61,645 bases of DNA from Peptococcaceae bacterium (GTDB lineage: Bacteria; Bacillota; Desulfitobacteriia; Desulfitobacteriales; Syntrophobotulaceae): assembly GCA_012517475.1 (NCBI GenBank), contig JAAYUV010000066.1:1-61645 (forward strand). The letters are read 5' to 3'. Of the stretch, positions 41,964 to 51,270 are shown piece by piece. The notes beneath the pieces were generated by a model. It did no database searches, was not told the DNA's origin, and saw nothing but the letters and a program-made list of their open reading frames with translations. How positions within the stretch are numbered: the first letter of the stretch is position 1; each line of letters starts with the position of its first letter. Made by a program: the position numbers and the translations under genes.

Positions 41964-43244
41964 CTAAAAAGCAAAATACCTGACGTAGATGTATAATGAT
42001 GAGAGGATTATCGACAGAATCATTAAAGGAAAAGCAATTTTTAAATAACCCTTGAAGGAAATGATGGTTCCGTTTTTTTCAGCCAATCCTGCTACGATGA
42101 CATTGGCAGATGCGCCGATCAGGGTACCGTTGCCTCCGAGGCAGGCGCCGAGGGACAATGCCCACCATAAGGGGTTAAGGTTTTCGATTCCGCCCAGCTG
42201 ACCCATTGTCTTGATCAGCGGAATCATGGTTGCTACGAATGGAATATTATCCAGAAAAGCAGAGGCTATGGCTGACAGCCAAAGGATGAGCATAGAAGTT
42301 TGAACGAGGGCTCCGCCTGTTGCTTCAATCGATTTCTGAGCGATGACCTCCAGAACTCCGACATGCTCCAAGGCACCTACCAGGATAAACAGCCCGACAA
42401 AAAAGAATATGGTAGGCCATTCTACGGATAATAAGATATCTTCGGGTTCCTCCTTCGTAACAAGCAGGAGCAGTGAGGCTCCGCTTAAAGCGATCGTCGC
42501 CGATTCCAGGTGAAGGAATTGATGCAGGATAAATCCTAAGATAGTCAAACCTAAAACAGCCAGGGATTTTTTCAATAATGCCCGATCTTTGATGGCGTTG
42601 CCTTCTTCAAAGGACATGATATTCGCTTTTAACGGTTCAGTTGTGATAAGCTGCTTGCGGTAGATCATTTTTAAGATCAACATGGTTACAATAAATATGA
42701 TAAGAATAGGAAGAGTCAGGTTCACCACAAAATCCATGAACCCCAGCCCTGTTGCACTTCCGATCATAATGTTAGGGGGATCCCCGATGAGAGTAGCTGT
42801 GCCGCCGATATTCGAGGCAAGGATCTGGGTAATGAGAAAAGGTGTGGGGTTAAGGTTTAACGCAGCCGTTATGGAAAAAGTGACGGGGACGATCAGCAAG
42901 ACTGTTGTTACATTATCCAAAAAGGCAGAGAAAACAGCCGTAATGATGGACAAGAACAACAGGATGTACCAGGGATCGCCTTTAGCCCATTTCGCCGATT
43001 TGATCGCGATATATTCAAATATCCCGGTTCGGCGTGTAATTCCTACGATGATCATCATACCGATTAAAAGCCCGATCGTATTAAAATCAATGGCCCGTAT
43101 CGCTTCCTCCTGGCGAATGACGCCAAAGAATACGACGAACATGGCTCCGGCCAGCGCCACCACGGAACGGTGAATTTTCTCACTGATGATCAGAGCGTAG
43201 GTCACAAGAAAAGCGACAACCGCGATGATTAAATCAATATTCAT
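41964..43244 (-). CDS. ArsB/NhaD-family (ion transporter superfamily) permease
   Basis: 426 residues, about 11-12 membrane segments in two homologous halves. The repeated motif NIGGTATLIGDPPN (and the second-half equivalent GGNGTLIGASANVI) together with FLDNVTTVLL / FLDNIPFVATM is the hallmark of the ArsB/NhaD/P-protein group. Substrate (Na+/H+, arsenite or an organic anion) cannot be assigned; no ars genes are nearby. Strong GGAGGT before the ATG. Confidence 0.85.
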   Translation of the reverse strand: MNIDLIIAVVAFLVTYALIISEKIHRSVVALAGAMFVVFFGVIRQEEAIRAIDFNTIGLLIGMMIIVGITRRTGIFEYIAIKSAKWAKGDPWYILLFLSIITAVFSAFLDNVTTVLLIVPVTFSITAALNLNPTPFLITQILASNIGGTATLIGDPPNIMIGSATGLGFMDFVVNLTLPILIIFIVTMLILKMIYRKQLITTEPLKANIMSFEEGNAIKDRALLKKSLAVLGLTILGFILHQFLHLESATIALSGASLLLLVTKEEPEDILLSVEWPTIFFFVGLFILVGALEHVGVLEVIAQKSIEATGGALVQTSMLILWLSAIASAFLDNIPFVATMIPLIKTMGQLGGIENLNPLWWALSLGACLGGNGTLIGASANVIVAGLAEKNGTIISFKGYLKIAFPLMILSIILSSLYIYVRYFAF

Positions 43245-43468
43245 ATTACCTCCATAATGCCTAAAAAAATAATAAAAGGAGTGAAAAGATCACAAAAGTG
43301 ACTTTCCACCCCAAAAGTCCAATCCTTGAAAACAAATCATACGATTCGTCCAACCCGGTAGAGACATATAAATTTATTAAAAAATAACATCTGCAAAAAA
43401 GAATGTCAAGGAGCAGAATAAATTAACCAGCTTATTTTATATTCAATTTAACTTTAAAATAATTTTCC

Positions 43469-43497
43469 TTGACAGCTCTTATCCAATCGTGTAAAAT
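43469..43497 (+). promoter_or_regulatory. Promoter of the tRNA-Lys-Glu-Phe cluster
   Basis: TTGACA (43469-43474), 17 bp, TAAAAT (43492-43497), 15 bp before the first tRNA. The rest of the 43245-43512 gap is AT-rich with no gene. Confidence 0.85.
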
Positions 43498-43512
43498 TCT
43501 GAATCGTGGCGT

Positions 43513-43588
43513 GGGCCATTAGCTCAGTCGGTAGAGCACCTGACTTTTAATCAGGGTGTCCCGCGTTCAAGTCGCGGATGGCTCACCA
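43513..43588 (+). tRNA. tRNA-Lys (anticodon TTT)
   Basis: Acceptor GGGCCAT / ATGGCTC, anticodon loop CTTTTAA in CCTGA/TCAGG, encoded CCA. Confidence 0.96.
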
Positions 43589-43593
43589 TGTAA

Positions 43594-43669
43594 GGCCCCT
43601 TGGTCAAGCGGTCTAAGACACCGCCCTTTCACGGCGGTAACACGGGTTCGAATCCCGTAGGGGTCACCA
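43594..43669 (+). tRNA. tRNA-Glu (anticodon TTC)
   Basis: Anticodon loop CTTTCAC in CCGCC/GGCGG, T-loop TTCGAAT, encoded CCA. 5 bp after tRNA-Lys. Confidence 0.96.
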
Positions 43670-43675
43670 AGCCAT

Positions 43676-43751
<76 letters not shown>

Positions 43752-43761
43752 TTGAGAGCAA

Positions 43762-43794
43762 AGAGTCTCTGTTAAAACACAGAAGCTCTTTTTT
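43762..43794 (+). terminator. Terminator after tRNA-Phe
   Basis: Imperfect stem AGAG-TCTGT / ACAGA-CTCT followed by six T residues. Confidence 0.65.
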
Positions 43795-43880
43795 ATATAA
43801 ATCGTCGGAATAAAAAGTTTACTTGACGAAAATGGAGATAATAAATATAATTAATCTTACCCTGTAAAAAAAACAGTTAT

Positions 43881-43955
43881 GCGGAAGTGGCTCAGCGGTA
43901 GAGCATTGGCTTCCCAAGCCGAGGGTCGCGGGTTCGAATCCCGTCTTCCGCTCCA
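43881..43955 (+). tRNA. tRNA-Gly (anticodon CCC)
   Basis: Acceptor GCGGAAG / CTTCCGC, anticodon loop TTCCCAA in TTGGC/GCCGA, encoded CCA. It lies past a terminator, so it has its own transcription. Confidence 0.95.
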
Positions 43956-43969
43956 AATTCAGCACAGGG

Positions 43970-43993
43970 AGCCAGCTGATGGCTGGTTTTTTT
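43970..43993 (+). terminator. Terminator after tRNA-Gly
   Basis: CCAGC / GCTGG stem with a 5-nt loop and seven T residues. Confidence 0.8.
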
Positions 43994-44197
43994 ATCGAGC
44001 ACTTTGCCAAATAGTTAACAAATTATATTTCTTTTGGTATAATATTTATTGTTTGAAACAAATACCCAGTAAGCAAGTCAGGCTCATTCGGTATTTGCTT
44101 GCAAAAGAAAAGTGCTTTGCTAGGTCCTATGGACCGAAAGGAGCTGAAAAAGAGTATGTTGTCAGACCCTGGCAGTCACATGTGCCGCAGAAAGGGA

Positions 44198-44737
44198 ATG
44201 AGGAAGCATCTGATTTTTCTTTTCATGGCGCTGACTGTATTAATGAGTTTAGCCGGCTGTAACTCCCTGGAGGATGCCGTAGACAAAGCTAAACCATTTA
44301 TCCCTAAAGGTTACACGGTTGTTCATATTGAACAGGTCAGCGATAACTCCGGGCTTGTATTCTACAACTATAAAGACGAACTAAGCGCAGGAATTTTCAC
44401 TAAAAATAAGTTTGGATGGGATTGGATCGGAAGCAGTGTCGGGAAACTGGTTACTTACCCTGAGGGATTGCAATGGCGTTATGCTGATTTAGGAGACAAG
44501 GACAAGACCCAGTACTCCGTATATTATGGAAAAGTGATTAACAAAGATATTGCCAAGATTACGGTCACCACAACAAACGGAAAAACGGTCAATGGCAATA
44601 TTGTAGAAGCTGATAAACAAAGACTATGGTATGCCTTTGTCAGTGAGCCGCAAGTTCCTTCGGTAAATGCTGATATCACAGGTTATTCTAAAAGCGGCAA
44701 TGTCATATACTTATTTAGTCAGCCTAAAGAGAAATAA
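44198..44737 (+). CDS. Putative lipoprotein of unknown function
   Basis: About 179 residues from MRKHLIFLF, with a hydrophobic signal ending in the lipobox SLAGC (Cys21). The body is beta-rich (YTVVHIEQV, GLVFYNYKD) and I do not recognise a family. The start could also be ATG at 44156, which is in frame and has AAAGGAG further upstream. It precedes the SCIFF precursor by 11 bp and may share its transcript. Confidence 0.7.
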   Translation: MRKHLIFLFMALTVLMSLAGCNSLEDAVDKAKPFIPKGYTVVHIEQVSDNSGLVFYNYKDELSAGIFTKNKFGWDWIGSSVGKLVTYPEGLQWRYADLGDKDKTQYSVYYGKVINKDIAKITVTTTNGKTVNGNIVEADKQRLWYAFVSEPQVPSVNADITGYSKSGNVIYLFSQPKEK

Positions 44738-44748
44738 GGAGGATTCAC

Positions 44749-44889
44749 ATGGCTAAGCATATTCAAACAATCATCAAGGGAAATTTGAGTTCTACTGTAA
44801 AAACCGGAGGTTGCGGCAATTGCCAGACATCTTGTCAGTCAGCATGTAAGACTTCCTGCACCGTTGGAAATCAGGTCTGCGAAAAGTAA
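44749..44889 (+). CDS. scfA: SCIFF six-cysteine ranthipeptide precursor
   Basis: 46 residues with six cysteines (22, 25, 29, 33, 37, 44) in the C-terminal half. The core SCQSACKTSCTVGNQ is the near-invariant mark of SCIFF (six Cys in forty-five residues) peptides. It follows AAGGAGG. The N-terminal half (MAKHIQTIIKGNL) is the leader. The cysteines are expected to be linked by thioether bonds to non-cysteine carbons by the radical SAM enzyme encoded next. Confidence 0.95.
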   Translation: MAKHIQTIIKGNLSSTVKTGGCGNCQTSCQSACKTSCTVGNQVCEK

Positions 44890-44910
44890 TGTAAGCAATC
44901 GGGAATAACA

Positions 44911-44946
44911 TGGGACCCTGTTGGAAGACAAGGTCTCATTTTTATT
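44911..44946 (+). terminator. Terminator/attenuator between SCIFF precursor and maturase
   Basis: Stem TGGGACC-TGT / ACA-GGTCTCA with a short loop, then TTTTTATTT. It would let the precursor be made in excess over the maturase. Confidence 0.8.
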
Positions 44947-45007
44947 TGAAAAGCATTGAATGGTATAATAAAATCTAAGTCATAGAGAATATTTGAAAGA
45001 GGAAATT

Positions 45008-46444
45008 ATGCTAAGAATTGATCACTACGATATCCATAAAAATGTCCATGTTTACCGTCAGGGAAAAATCAATATAGCCTACGATGTGAATTCAGGTTCA
45101 CTACATATTTTAGATGATAAAACCGCACAATTTATATGGGAAATGATCCGGGTCCAAAAACAGGGATTAAACGATCCGGACAGAATATTTACCGAAGCGG
45201 GATCTCATCTTTCCAGTACAGAAAAGAAGGAAATCCTTCAGGAATTGGCTGAACTGCAAAGGGATCATTTGCTTTTTTCCCCGGAAGCGGAAAGGGTAGA
45301 ACCGGTTTATCCTGTCCGGCCTGTTATCAAAGCCATGTGTTTGCATGTTGCCCATGACTGCAACCTGCGCTGCGGCTACTGTTTCGCCGGCACGGGGGCT
45401 TTTGGCGGCGACAGGGAATTGATGTCATTCCAAACAGGAAGGTTGGCCTTGGATTTCCTGCTTCAAAACTCCGGAAACAGGCCTCATTGTGAAGTTGATT
45501 TCTTTGGGGGCGAACCCCTTATGAATTTCCAGGTAGTGAAAGAGCTCATCGCCTATGGAAAAAAAGCGGCCGATGAAGCCGGCAAAAAGATCAAGTTTAC
45601 ATTAACCACCAATGCTGTATTGCTAGATGACGAAGTATCAAACTACCTGGAGGAAGAAGGGATCAGTGTCGTTTTAAGTCTTGATGGACGAAAAGAAGTG
45701 AACGACCGGATGCGTCCTTTTGCCGGCGGAAAAGGAAGCTATGACCGGATTATGCCGCACATTCTTCGTTTTATAGAAAAGAGACCCTCTGCATCACGCT
45801 ATGCAATTGGCAAATATTATTATGTAAGAGGTACATATACCCGATACAATACGGATTTTTATCAGGATGTCCTGCATATGGCTGATCGGGGGATCAGGAG
45901 GATATCGGTCGAGCCGGTTGTAGCGCCTCCGGAAGAGGACTATGCTATTCGTCAGGAAGACATGGATGCAATCAAAGAAAGTTATGATATTCTGGGCGAT
46001 AAAGTCCTGGAATATATGAATACAGAAAAAGAATTTACTTTCTTTCACTTTAATGCCGGACTGGATGATGGACCATGCCTGCCTAAAAGGCTATCCGGCT
46101 GTGGTGCAGGGCATGAATATGTGGCGATCTCTCCGGAGGGGGAAATTTACCCATGCCACCAGTTTGTCGGGCAGGAAAAATACAAACTGGGCTCCTTATA
46201 TGAAACAGAAAAACTAAATAAAATGATTGTGGATTCTTTCCGCAAAGCCTATGTTTACGCCAAGGAAGAGTGCTGCTCCTGCTGGGCGCGTTTTTCTTGC
46301 AGCGGGGGCTGCCATGCAGCCAATGCTTCTTTCAGCGGAGAGTTAACCAAAGTGTATCCTATGGGCTGTGAACTTCAGAAAAAAAGATTGGAAGTAGCCT
46401 TCTATATAAAAATAAAAGAAAGGGAACAGAGAATATTGGTTTAA
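45008..46444 (+). CDS. scfB: SCIFF peptide maturase (radical SAM/SPASM)
   Basis: 478 residues. An N-terminal peptide-recognition region (about 1-100) precedes the radical SAM cluster motif Cys118-x3-Cys122-x2-Cys125 (CNLRCGYC). The C-terminal SPASM-type region has many cysteines (SGCGAGHEY, IYPCHQF, CCSCWARFSCSGGCH, GCELQKKRL) for auxiliary 4Fe-4S clusters. Start at ATG 45008 behind AGAGGAA. It cuts hydrogen with SAM to form thioether crosslinks in ScfA. The pair scfA-scfB is widely conserved in Clostridia. Confidence 0.95.
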   Translation: MLRIDHYDIHKNVHVYRQGKINIAYDVNSGSLHILDDKTAQFIWEMIRVQKQGLNDPDRIFTEAGSHLSSTEKKEILQELAELQRDHLLFSPEAERVEPVYPVRPVIKAMCLHVAHDCNLRCGYCFAGTGAFGGDRELMSFQTGRLALDFLLQNSGNRPHCEVDFFGGEPLMNFQVVKELIAYGKKAADEAGKKIKFTLTTNAVLLDDEVSNYLEEEGISVVLSLDGRKEVNDRMRPFAGGKGSYDRIMPHILRFIEKRPSASRYAIGKYYYVRGTYTRYNTDFYQDVLHMADRGIRRISVEPVVAPPEEDYAIRQEDMDAIKESYDILGDKVLEYMNTEKEFTFFHFNAGLDDGPCLPKRLSGCGAGHEYVAISPEGEIYPCHQFVGQEKYKLGSLYETEKLNKMIVDSFRKAYVYAKEECCSCWARFSCSGGCHAANASFSGELTKVYPMGCELQKKRLEVAFYIKIKEREQRILV

Positions 46445-46497
46445 GCTGCCAATCGGCACATTTGTCTAAAGTGGGTTAGAGCAAGGAGGAATAACGA

Positions 46498-48546
46498 ATG
46501 ACTACCGTACGGTCCGTATGTCCGTTAAATTGCCCCGACTGCTGCAGTTTCCTTGTTGAAGTTTTGGGAGACAGGATTAATGTGCATGGAGACATGCAAG
46601 CAATGGGGGTTAACGGCTTTATTTGCTCAAGGGGCAGGGGCTTGGGGGACATGGTATTTTCCCAGGATCGCCTTCAATTTCCTATGCTAAAGAAAAACGG
46701 AAACTGGCAAAAGATCAGCTGGGAAGAGGCCTATGATATACTTACCGGCAAAATCAAGCAAACCATAGATGAATTTGGATCCAAAGCGATTTTACATATG
46801 TTTGACAACGGTCACAACGGAATGCTGCGCAAACTGGACCGCAGGTTCTTTCAGGCTTTGGGCGGAGTTACCGAACCCAGGGGAAGCATGTGCTGGGGAG
46901 CCGGAATTGAAGCTCAGGAAAAGGATTTCGGAGCGGTGTATTCCAGTGACTGGGAGGAACTTCTTCATTCGAAAACCATTGTTCTTTGGGGAAGAGACCC
47001 GGCAGTTACGAATAAGCACCTGATTCCTCTTCTTCGCCAGGCTTCTGCTCAAGGCGCCCATATTATCGTAATTAATCCGCTTAGAGTGAAAAGCGCTGTA
47101 TTTGCCGATGAATATATCCGTGTAAATCCCGGTACGGACGGAATCCTGGCTTTAGGAATATCCCATGTGATCTTACGGGAACGATGGATGGATTTTGATT
47201 TTGTCAGGGATTATGCAGCAAACTTTGGCGCATATGCTCCATTAATTAAGGAATATCCCCCGGAACGGGCATCTGAAATTACAGGGGTGCCGACAAAAAC
47301 CATTGAAGAACTGGCACGGAGAATATCGCAAGACCGTCCGGTTATGTTTTATCTGGGTTATGGTTTGCAGCGCTATGTGAATGGCGGCAATACGGTCAGG
47401 GCTATTGACGCGCTGGGAATCATCAGCGGAAATATCGGCTGTCCCGGAGGAGGGGTATTTTATGCTCACCAGTACCACCGGGAAAACCTCAATACCGTGC
47501 TCTTGCCGGAAGATACATATAACAGCCGTACTTTTCCGCATGCAACCATAGCCAGGGAACTGCTGCAGGAGGATATCGAACCCAAAATTCAACTGGCCTT
47601 TGTTACCCGGACAAATACCCTGGTTACAGAGCCTGACTCAGAGCGTTGGCAGGAATTGTGGAACAGAATACCGTTTAAAGTCACGCTCGATGTGCGTATG
47701 AGCCAGACGGCTTCCATGTCCGATCTGGTCCTCCCCGTCACGACGATTTTTGAAGAAGAAGATATCGTGGCAAGCTCCTGGAGCAATAAAATCCATTACG
47801 CGCAAAAAGCGCTTGATCCTCAGGGAGACGTGAAGCCTGAACCCATTATATTTACGGAGCTTGCTCAAAGAATGGGGATCGGAGATTACTTCACCTATAC
47901 CCCAAAAGAATGGATCAGCTATATTATAGAACCATTGCATAAGCAGGGAATTACCCTGGACGAACTGAAGGAGTCCCCGGTACGTGCGCCCTATATCCCG
48001 AAAATTGCCTGGGAAGATAAAAAATTCTGTACTCCCAGCGGCAAAGCGGAGTTGCTCACCAAACAAGAATTTACTTACTTTGAAAACGAAAGCCCTGTCG
48101 AAAGTTATTTTAAATCATTGGCTCAACAAAATGATAAAGAGAATGATAACGTATTTTATCTGGAAGATTATAAAACAGAAAAAAAGAGACCGGGTAAGAA
48201 TATCCTGGAAAATATCTATATTTTTATGACACCTCATCCGGATCTGGCTCTTCACACCCAGTTTCAGGAGTCGGAAGGTTTTCAGGTGATCATCCACCCT
48301 CGGACTGCCGCAAAATACAATATTGGGCAAGGAGATCAAGTGGCTGTGGAAAATGAATCCGGACGGCTGATCGCCACCGCTTATATTTCGGAAGATATTC
48401 ATGAACAGATGATTGTTGTTCCCGAAGGAACTACGGAAAACAATCTGGGTGTGAACCGGCTTATTCCGGGAAGATTATCTTCGATCGGGGAAAACACAGC
48501 ATACTATGATACCTTCTGCACCATCAGGAAATGGCAAAACGATTAA
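46498..48546 (+). CDS. Molybdopterin (bis-MGD) oxidoreductase, DMSO reductase family
   Basis: 682 residues. An N-terminal 4Fe-4S motif (Cys8-x3-Cys12-x3-Cys16, Cys43 in FICSRGRG) precedes the MGD-binding domains (VLWGRDPAVTNKHL, IIVINP, GYGLQRY, GGNTVRAIDALG, and LVLPVTTIFEEEDI) and the C-terminal barrel with ENESGRLIA. No Tat signal is seen, so it is probably cytoplasmic. Substrate unknown; the segment RGSMCWGAG is where the metal ligand is expected. No electron-transfer subunit is adjacent. It lies 53 bp after scfB. Confidence 0.88.
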   Translation: MTTVRSVCPLNCPDCCSFLVEVLGDRINVHGDMQAMGVNGFICSRGRGLGDMVFSQDRLQFPMLKKNGNWQKISWEEAYDILTGKIKQTIDEFGSKAILHMFDNGHNGMLRKLDRRFFQALGGVTEPRGSMCWGAGIEAQEKDFGAVYSSDWEELLHSKTIVLWGRDPAVTNKHLIPLLRQASAQGAHIIVINPLRVKSAVFADEYIRVNPGTDGILALGISHVILRERWMDFDFVRDYAANFGAYAPLIKEYPPERASEITGVPTKTIEELARRISQDRPVMFYLGYGLQRYVNGGNTVRAIDALGIISGNIGCPGGGVFYAHQYHRENLNTVLLPEDTYNSRTFPHATIARELLQEDIEPKIQLAFVTRTNTLVTEPDSERWQELWNRIPFKVTLDVRMSQTASMSDLVLPVTTIFEEEDIVASSWSNKIHYAQKALDPQGDVKPEPIIFTELAQRMGIGDYFTYTPKEWISYIIEPLHKQGITLDELKESPVRAPYIPKIAWEDKKFCTPSGKAELLTKQEFTYFENESPVESYFKSLAQQNDKENDNVFYLEDYKTEKKRPGKNILENIYIFMTPHPDLALHTQFQESEGFQVIIHPRTAAKYNIGQGDQVAVENESGRLIATAYISEDIHEQMIVVPEGTTENNLGVNRLIPGRLSSIGENTAYYDTFCTIRKWQND

Positions 48547-48564
48547 TGTTAAAGGAGGAGAACC

Positions 48565-49200
48565 GTGCATAAGAAGACCCAAAGAATAACGGTAATTGTA
48601 ATTATTGCATTGGTTTGCATCTCACTGATCGGATCGTCTTTTGTGGCGATATTCCAACCGGGAACTGAGACAGCCACAAGTGAGAATCAGGCAGTGCTTC
48701 AGAAGGAATATGCTGACCGCAAGGCTAAAGTGGAGGCATTAACCAAGGCGCTGGAGGGAGCTCCTCAGGATTTGCAGATCAGGCAGGCACTCGGAGATGC
48801 CTATTACGATAAGTCCCGGATTACCGGACAGCTGAATATGAACGAATATAATGAGGATCTCCAAAAGGCAATAGAAAATTATAAAAGTGTTCTTGCAGCC
48901 AAAGAAGATAACGATGTCATGTACAAGCTGGCAACCTCGGCCTTTCTGATCGGGGATAAGGAATTGGCAGAAAAGACCTATACGGATTTATTAAACAAAA
49001 AGGCAGATCACGTTGATGCCTTATATGGTTATGGGATGTTCCTTTTCTATGAAAAAGGGGATTATAAGCTGGCCAAAGAAAAGTGGCAAAAAGCCCTGCC
49101 GCTTACGGCGGATGAGTCAATGAAAAAACGACTGCAGGAAATGATTTCACGCGCAGACGGGATGGACATCAGCGCAAGTGATGCCAAAGGAAATAAGTAG
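48565..49200 (+). CDS. Membrane-anchored TPR protein
   Basis: 211 residues, GTG start behind AAGGAGGAG. One N-terminal membrane anchor (8-29), then a region of three or four tetratricopeptide repeats (QIRQALGDAYYD, MYKLATSAFLIGDKELAEKTY, ALYGYGMFLFYEKGDYKLAKEKW). A scaffold for protein contacts outside the membrane is likely; partner unknown. Confidence 0.75.
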   Translation: MHKKTQRITVIVIIALVCISLIGSSFVAIFQPGTETATSENQAVLQKEYADRKAKVEALTKALEGAPQDLQIRQALGDAYYDKSRITGQLNMNEYNEDLQKAIENYKSVLAAKEDNDVMYKLATSAFLIGDKELAEKTYTDLLNKKADHVDALYGYGMFLFYEKGDYKLAKEKWQKALPLTADESMKKRLQEMISRADGMDISASDAKGNK

Positions 49201-49229
49201 ACAAGAACGGGCAATAAGAAGGTGAAAGA

Positions 49230-50024
49230 ATGCACTTTGCAACACTTGCGAGCGGAAGTTCAGGAAATGCCATTTTAGTGGGGGAAGAGAACAGGAGTTT
49301 TCTGGTAGACTGTGGAATTACGGTAAAAAAGCTTCTCGCCAACCTCAGCATGGTGAACACTTCTCCGCTTCAAATAGAAGGGATCATTATTACCCACGAA
49401 CACACGGACCATATTAAGGGAGTTGGGGCTCTGGCAAGGAAGCTCAATATTCCCGTGTATGCAACCAATGCCTTATGGGAAGTGATGGAGGATAACCTGG
49501 GGGATCTAAAACCGGAACAGAAAATCCTGGTTCAGGAAGAGGATTTGTCTTTAGCGGGAATGAATATCCGCCTGGTTCCTACTTCCCACGACAGCAGGGA
49601 GAGTTATGGGCTGAAAGTAACGGGGAGAAAACTGACCCTTGGAATTGCCACAGACAGCGGGATCATCACGGAGGAAATGCACAGAAACCTTCAGGGATGC
49701 GATGCTTATATCGTTGAAGCAAACCATGATCTGCAAAAGCTGATGCACGGCAGATACCCCTGGTATCTTAAAAAGAGGATCAGCAGCAATCATGGGCATT
49801 TAAGCAATGTCCAACTGGCAGAGGCTTTATGTGAATGGCTTACGGAGAATACCCAAAAAGTCGTACTGGCCCATTTAAGTGAGGAAAACAATACTCCCGA
49901 AATTGCCTTATCAACAGTTCTGGGAATCTTGAGAGATTCCCAGGCAAGGCGACGGTGTGCCGGCTTAAAACTAAGAGTAGCACCCAGGCATATTCCTCAT
50001 GAACTTATTGTATTGGAAGAATAA
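49230..50024 (+). CDS. walJ: MBL-fold metallohydrolase WalJ (YycJ)
   Basis: 264 residues of the metallo-beta-lactamase fold with the metal site THEHTDH, further His in SSNHGHLSN and VVLAHLSEENN. The start MHFATLASGSSGN is characteristic of WalJ. In Bacillus it is the fifth gene of the walRKHIJ operon; here walR and walK are not adjacent, only the htrA-type gene follows. Confidence 0.92.
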   Translation: MHFATLASGSSGNAILVGEENRSFLVDCGITVKKLLANLSMVNTSPLQIEGIIITHEHTDHIKGVGALARKLNIPVYATNALWEVMEDNLGDLKPEQKILVQEEDLSLAGMNIRLVPTSHDSRESYGLKVTGRKLTLGIATDSGIITEEMHRNLQGCDAYIVEANHDLQKLMHGRYPWYLKKRISSNHGHLSNVQLAEALCEWLTENTQKVVLAHLSEENNTPEIALSTVLGILRDSQARRRCAGLKLRVAPRHIPHELIVLEE

Positions 50025-50042
50025 TTTTAAGGAGGTTTGCCA

Positions 50043-51194
50043 ATGGACTATTACCGCGACTATCAAAATCAGCGAAGACCCGGTATCGTAACGACAGTAT
50101 TGGTGGCAGTCATCAGCGCCATACTGGGAGGGCTGATTGCAGTTGTCCTGGTCCCTAAGGTTTATCCCCAAAATACTATTGGGACTCCCGGAGGAAACAG
50201 TGTTATTCTTCACCAGGGAGAAAATCCTCCCCTCACCGGGTCGAGCAGTACGGGGGATTCTCCTGTTGTAAATATTTCAAGTACATTGAGCCCGGCGGTT
50301 GTGTATATTGCCAACTTTCAATATAAAGGAAGCATTTTTGGCACCGGGGGGATGTCGGAAGTTGCGGGCGGTTCCGGATTCATTATTGATGCCAACAACG
50401 GGTATATTGTTACCAACAATCATGTCGTGGACGGGGCCGAGAAGCTGGTGATCTCCCTGGCGGACGGACGGGATGTACCCGGCAACCTGGTCGGGGGAGA
50501 TCCGAGAACGGATTTGGCCGTAGTGAAGATTAGTGACACCAAGAATCTTAAAGCCGTTCAGCTGGGTGATTCCAATGTGCTTAAAGTGGGCGAGTCCGTT
50601 GTGGCAATAGGAAATCCGGGGGGAAAAGAATTTGCGCGGTCGGTAACAACCGGAGTGGTGTCCGCTACCAACAGGTTTTTAATGCTTCAGGGGGAAGCAA
50701 GTTTTAATCTGATTCAGACGGATGCTGCCATTAACCCCGGGAACAGCGGGGGACCGCTGGTAAATTACAACGGTCAGGTTGTGGGAATAAACTCGGCAAA
50801 ACAAGGTGCTGCCGGATTTGAAGGAATGAGTTTTGCAATCCCTATTTCCGATGCTATTCCCGTGATCAAGCAGCTTATCGAGAAAGGGTATGCCAGTCAT
50901 CCCGCTCTTCAAATCAATATTGATGACCGTTATACCGAACAGTACGCGAGTTACAAAGGCTGGCCTACAGGGTGCTACGTTTCCAAAGCACAAGCAGGCG
51001 GTGCAGCTCAAAAAGCAGGAATTCAGGCAGGTGATATTGTGACGGCGGTTAACGACGCGAAGATCACCAATTCCCTTGAACTTACTCATCAATTGTTTAA
51101 ATACAAACCGGGGGACAAAGTGAAAGTTACTTATTTCCGCGGCGGTCAAAGCTATACGGTAGACGTTGTTTTGGGAGAGATCAGATCAGAGTAA
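50043..51194 (+). CDS. HtrA/DegP-like serine protease with PDZ domain
   Basis: 383 residues. A cytoplasmic N-terminus and one membrane segment (15-40) precede a trypsin-like domain with His127 (TNNHVV), Asp157 (TDLAV) and Ser235 (GNSGGPL), and a C-terminal PDZ domain (AQKAGIQAGDIVTAVND). Start at ATG 50043 behind AAGGAGG. It matches the HtrC/YyxA position after walJ. Envelope quality control is the usual role. Confidence 0.93.
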   Translation: MDYYRDYQNQRRPGIVTTVLVAVISAILGGLIAVVLVPKVYPQNTIGTPGGNSVILHQGENPPLTGSSSTGDSPVVNISSTLSPAVVYIANFQYKGSIFGTGGMSEVAGGSGFIIDANNGYIVTNNHVVDGAEKLVISLADGRDVPGNLVGGDPRTDLAVVKISDTKNLKAVQLGDSNVLKVGESVVAIGNPGGKEFARSVTTGVVSATNRFLMLQGEASFNLIQTDAAINPGNSGGPLVNYNGQVVGINSAKQGAAGFEGMSFAIPISDAIPVIKQLIEKGYASHPALQINIDDRYTEQYASYKGWPTGCYVSKAQAGGAAQKAGIQAGDIVTAVNDAKITNSLELTHQLFKYKPGDKVKVTYFRGGQSYTVDVVLGEIRSE

Positions 51195-51228
51195 AACTTT
51201 CCTTCAAGAAATTGAAACGGACCTACAG

Positions 51229-51270
51229 ATAATCCCGTTTAATAAATAAACCAAACGGGATTATTTTTTG
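51229..51270 (+). terminator. Terminator after the HtrA-type gene
   Basis: Stem AATCCCGTTT / AAACGGGATT with a 12-nt loop and a T-run. Confidence 0.88.

Noticed and set aside
43245-43468. Possible riboswitch (fluoride or other) upstream of the ArsB/NhaD gene
   Set aside because: A small hairpin near 43280-43320 exists, but no known riboswitch core could be recognised.
43819-44262. ORFs on both strands over tRNA-Gly
   Set aside because: They read through the tRNA and have no start signals; typical spurious translations.
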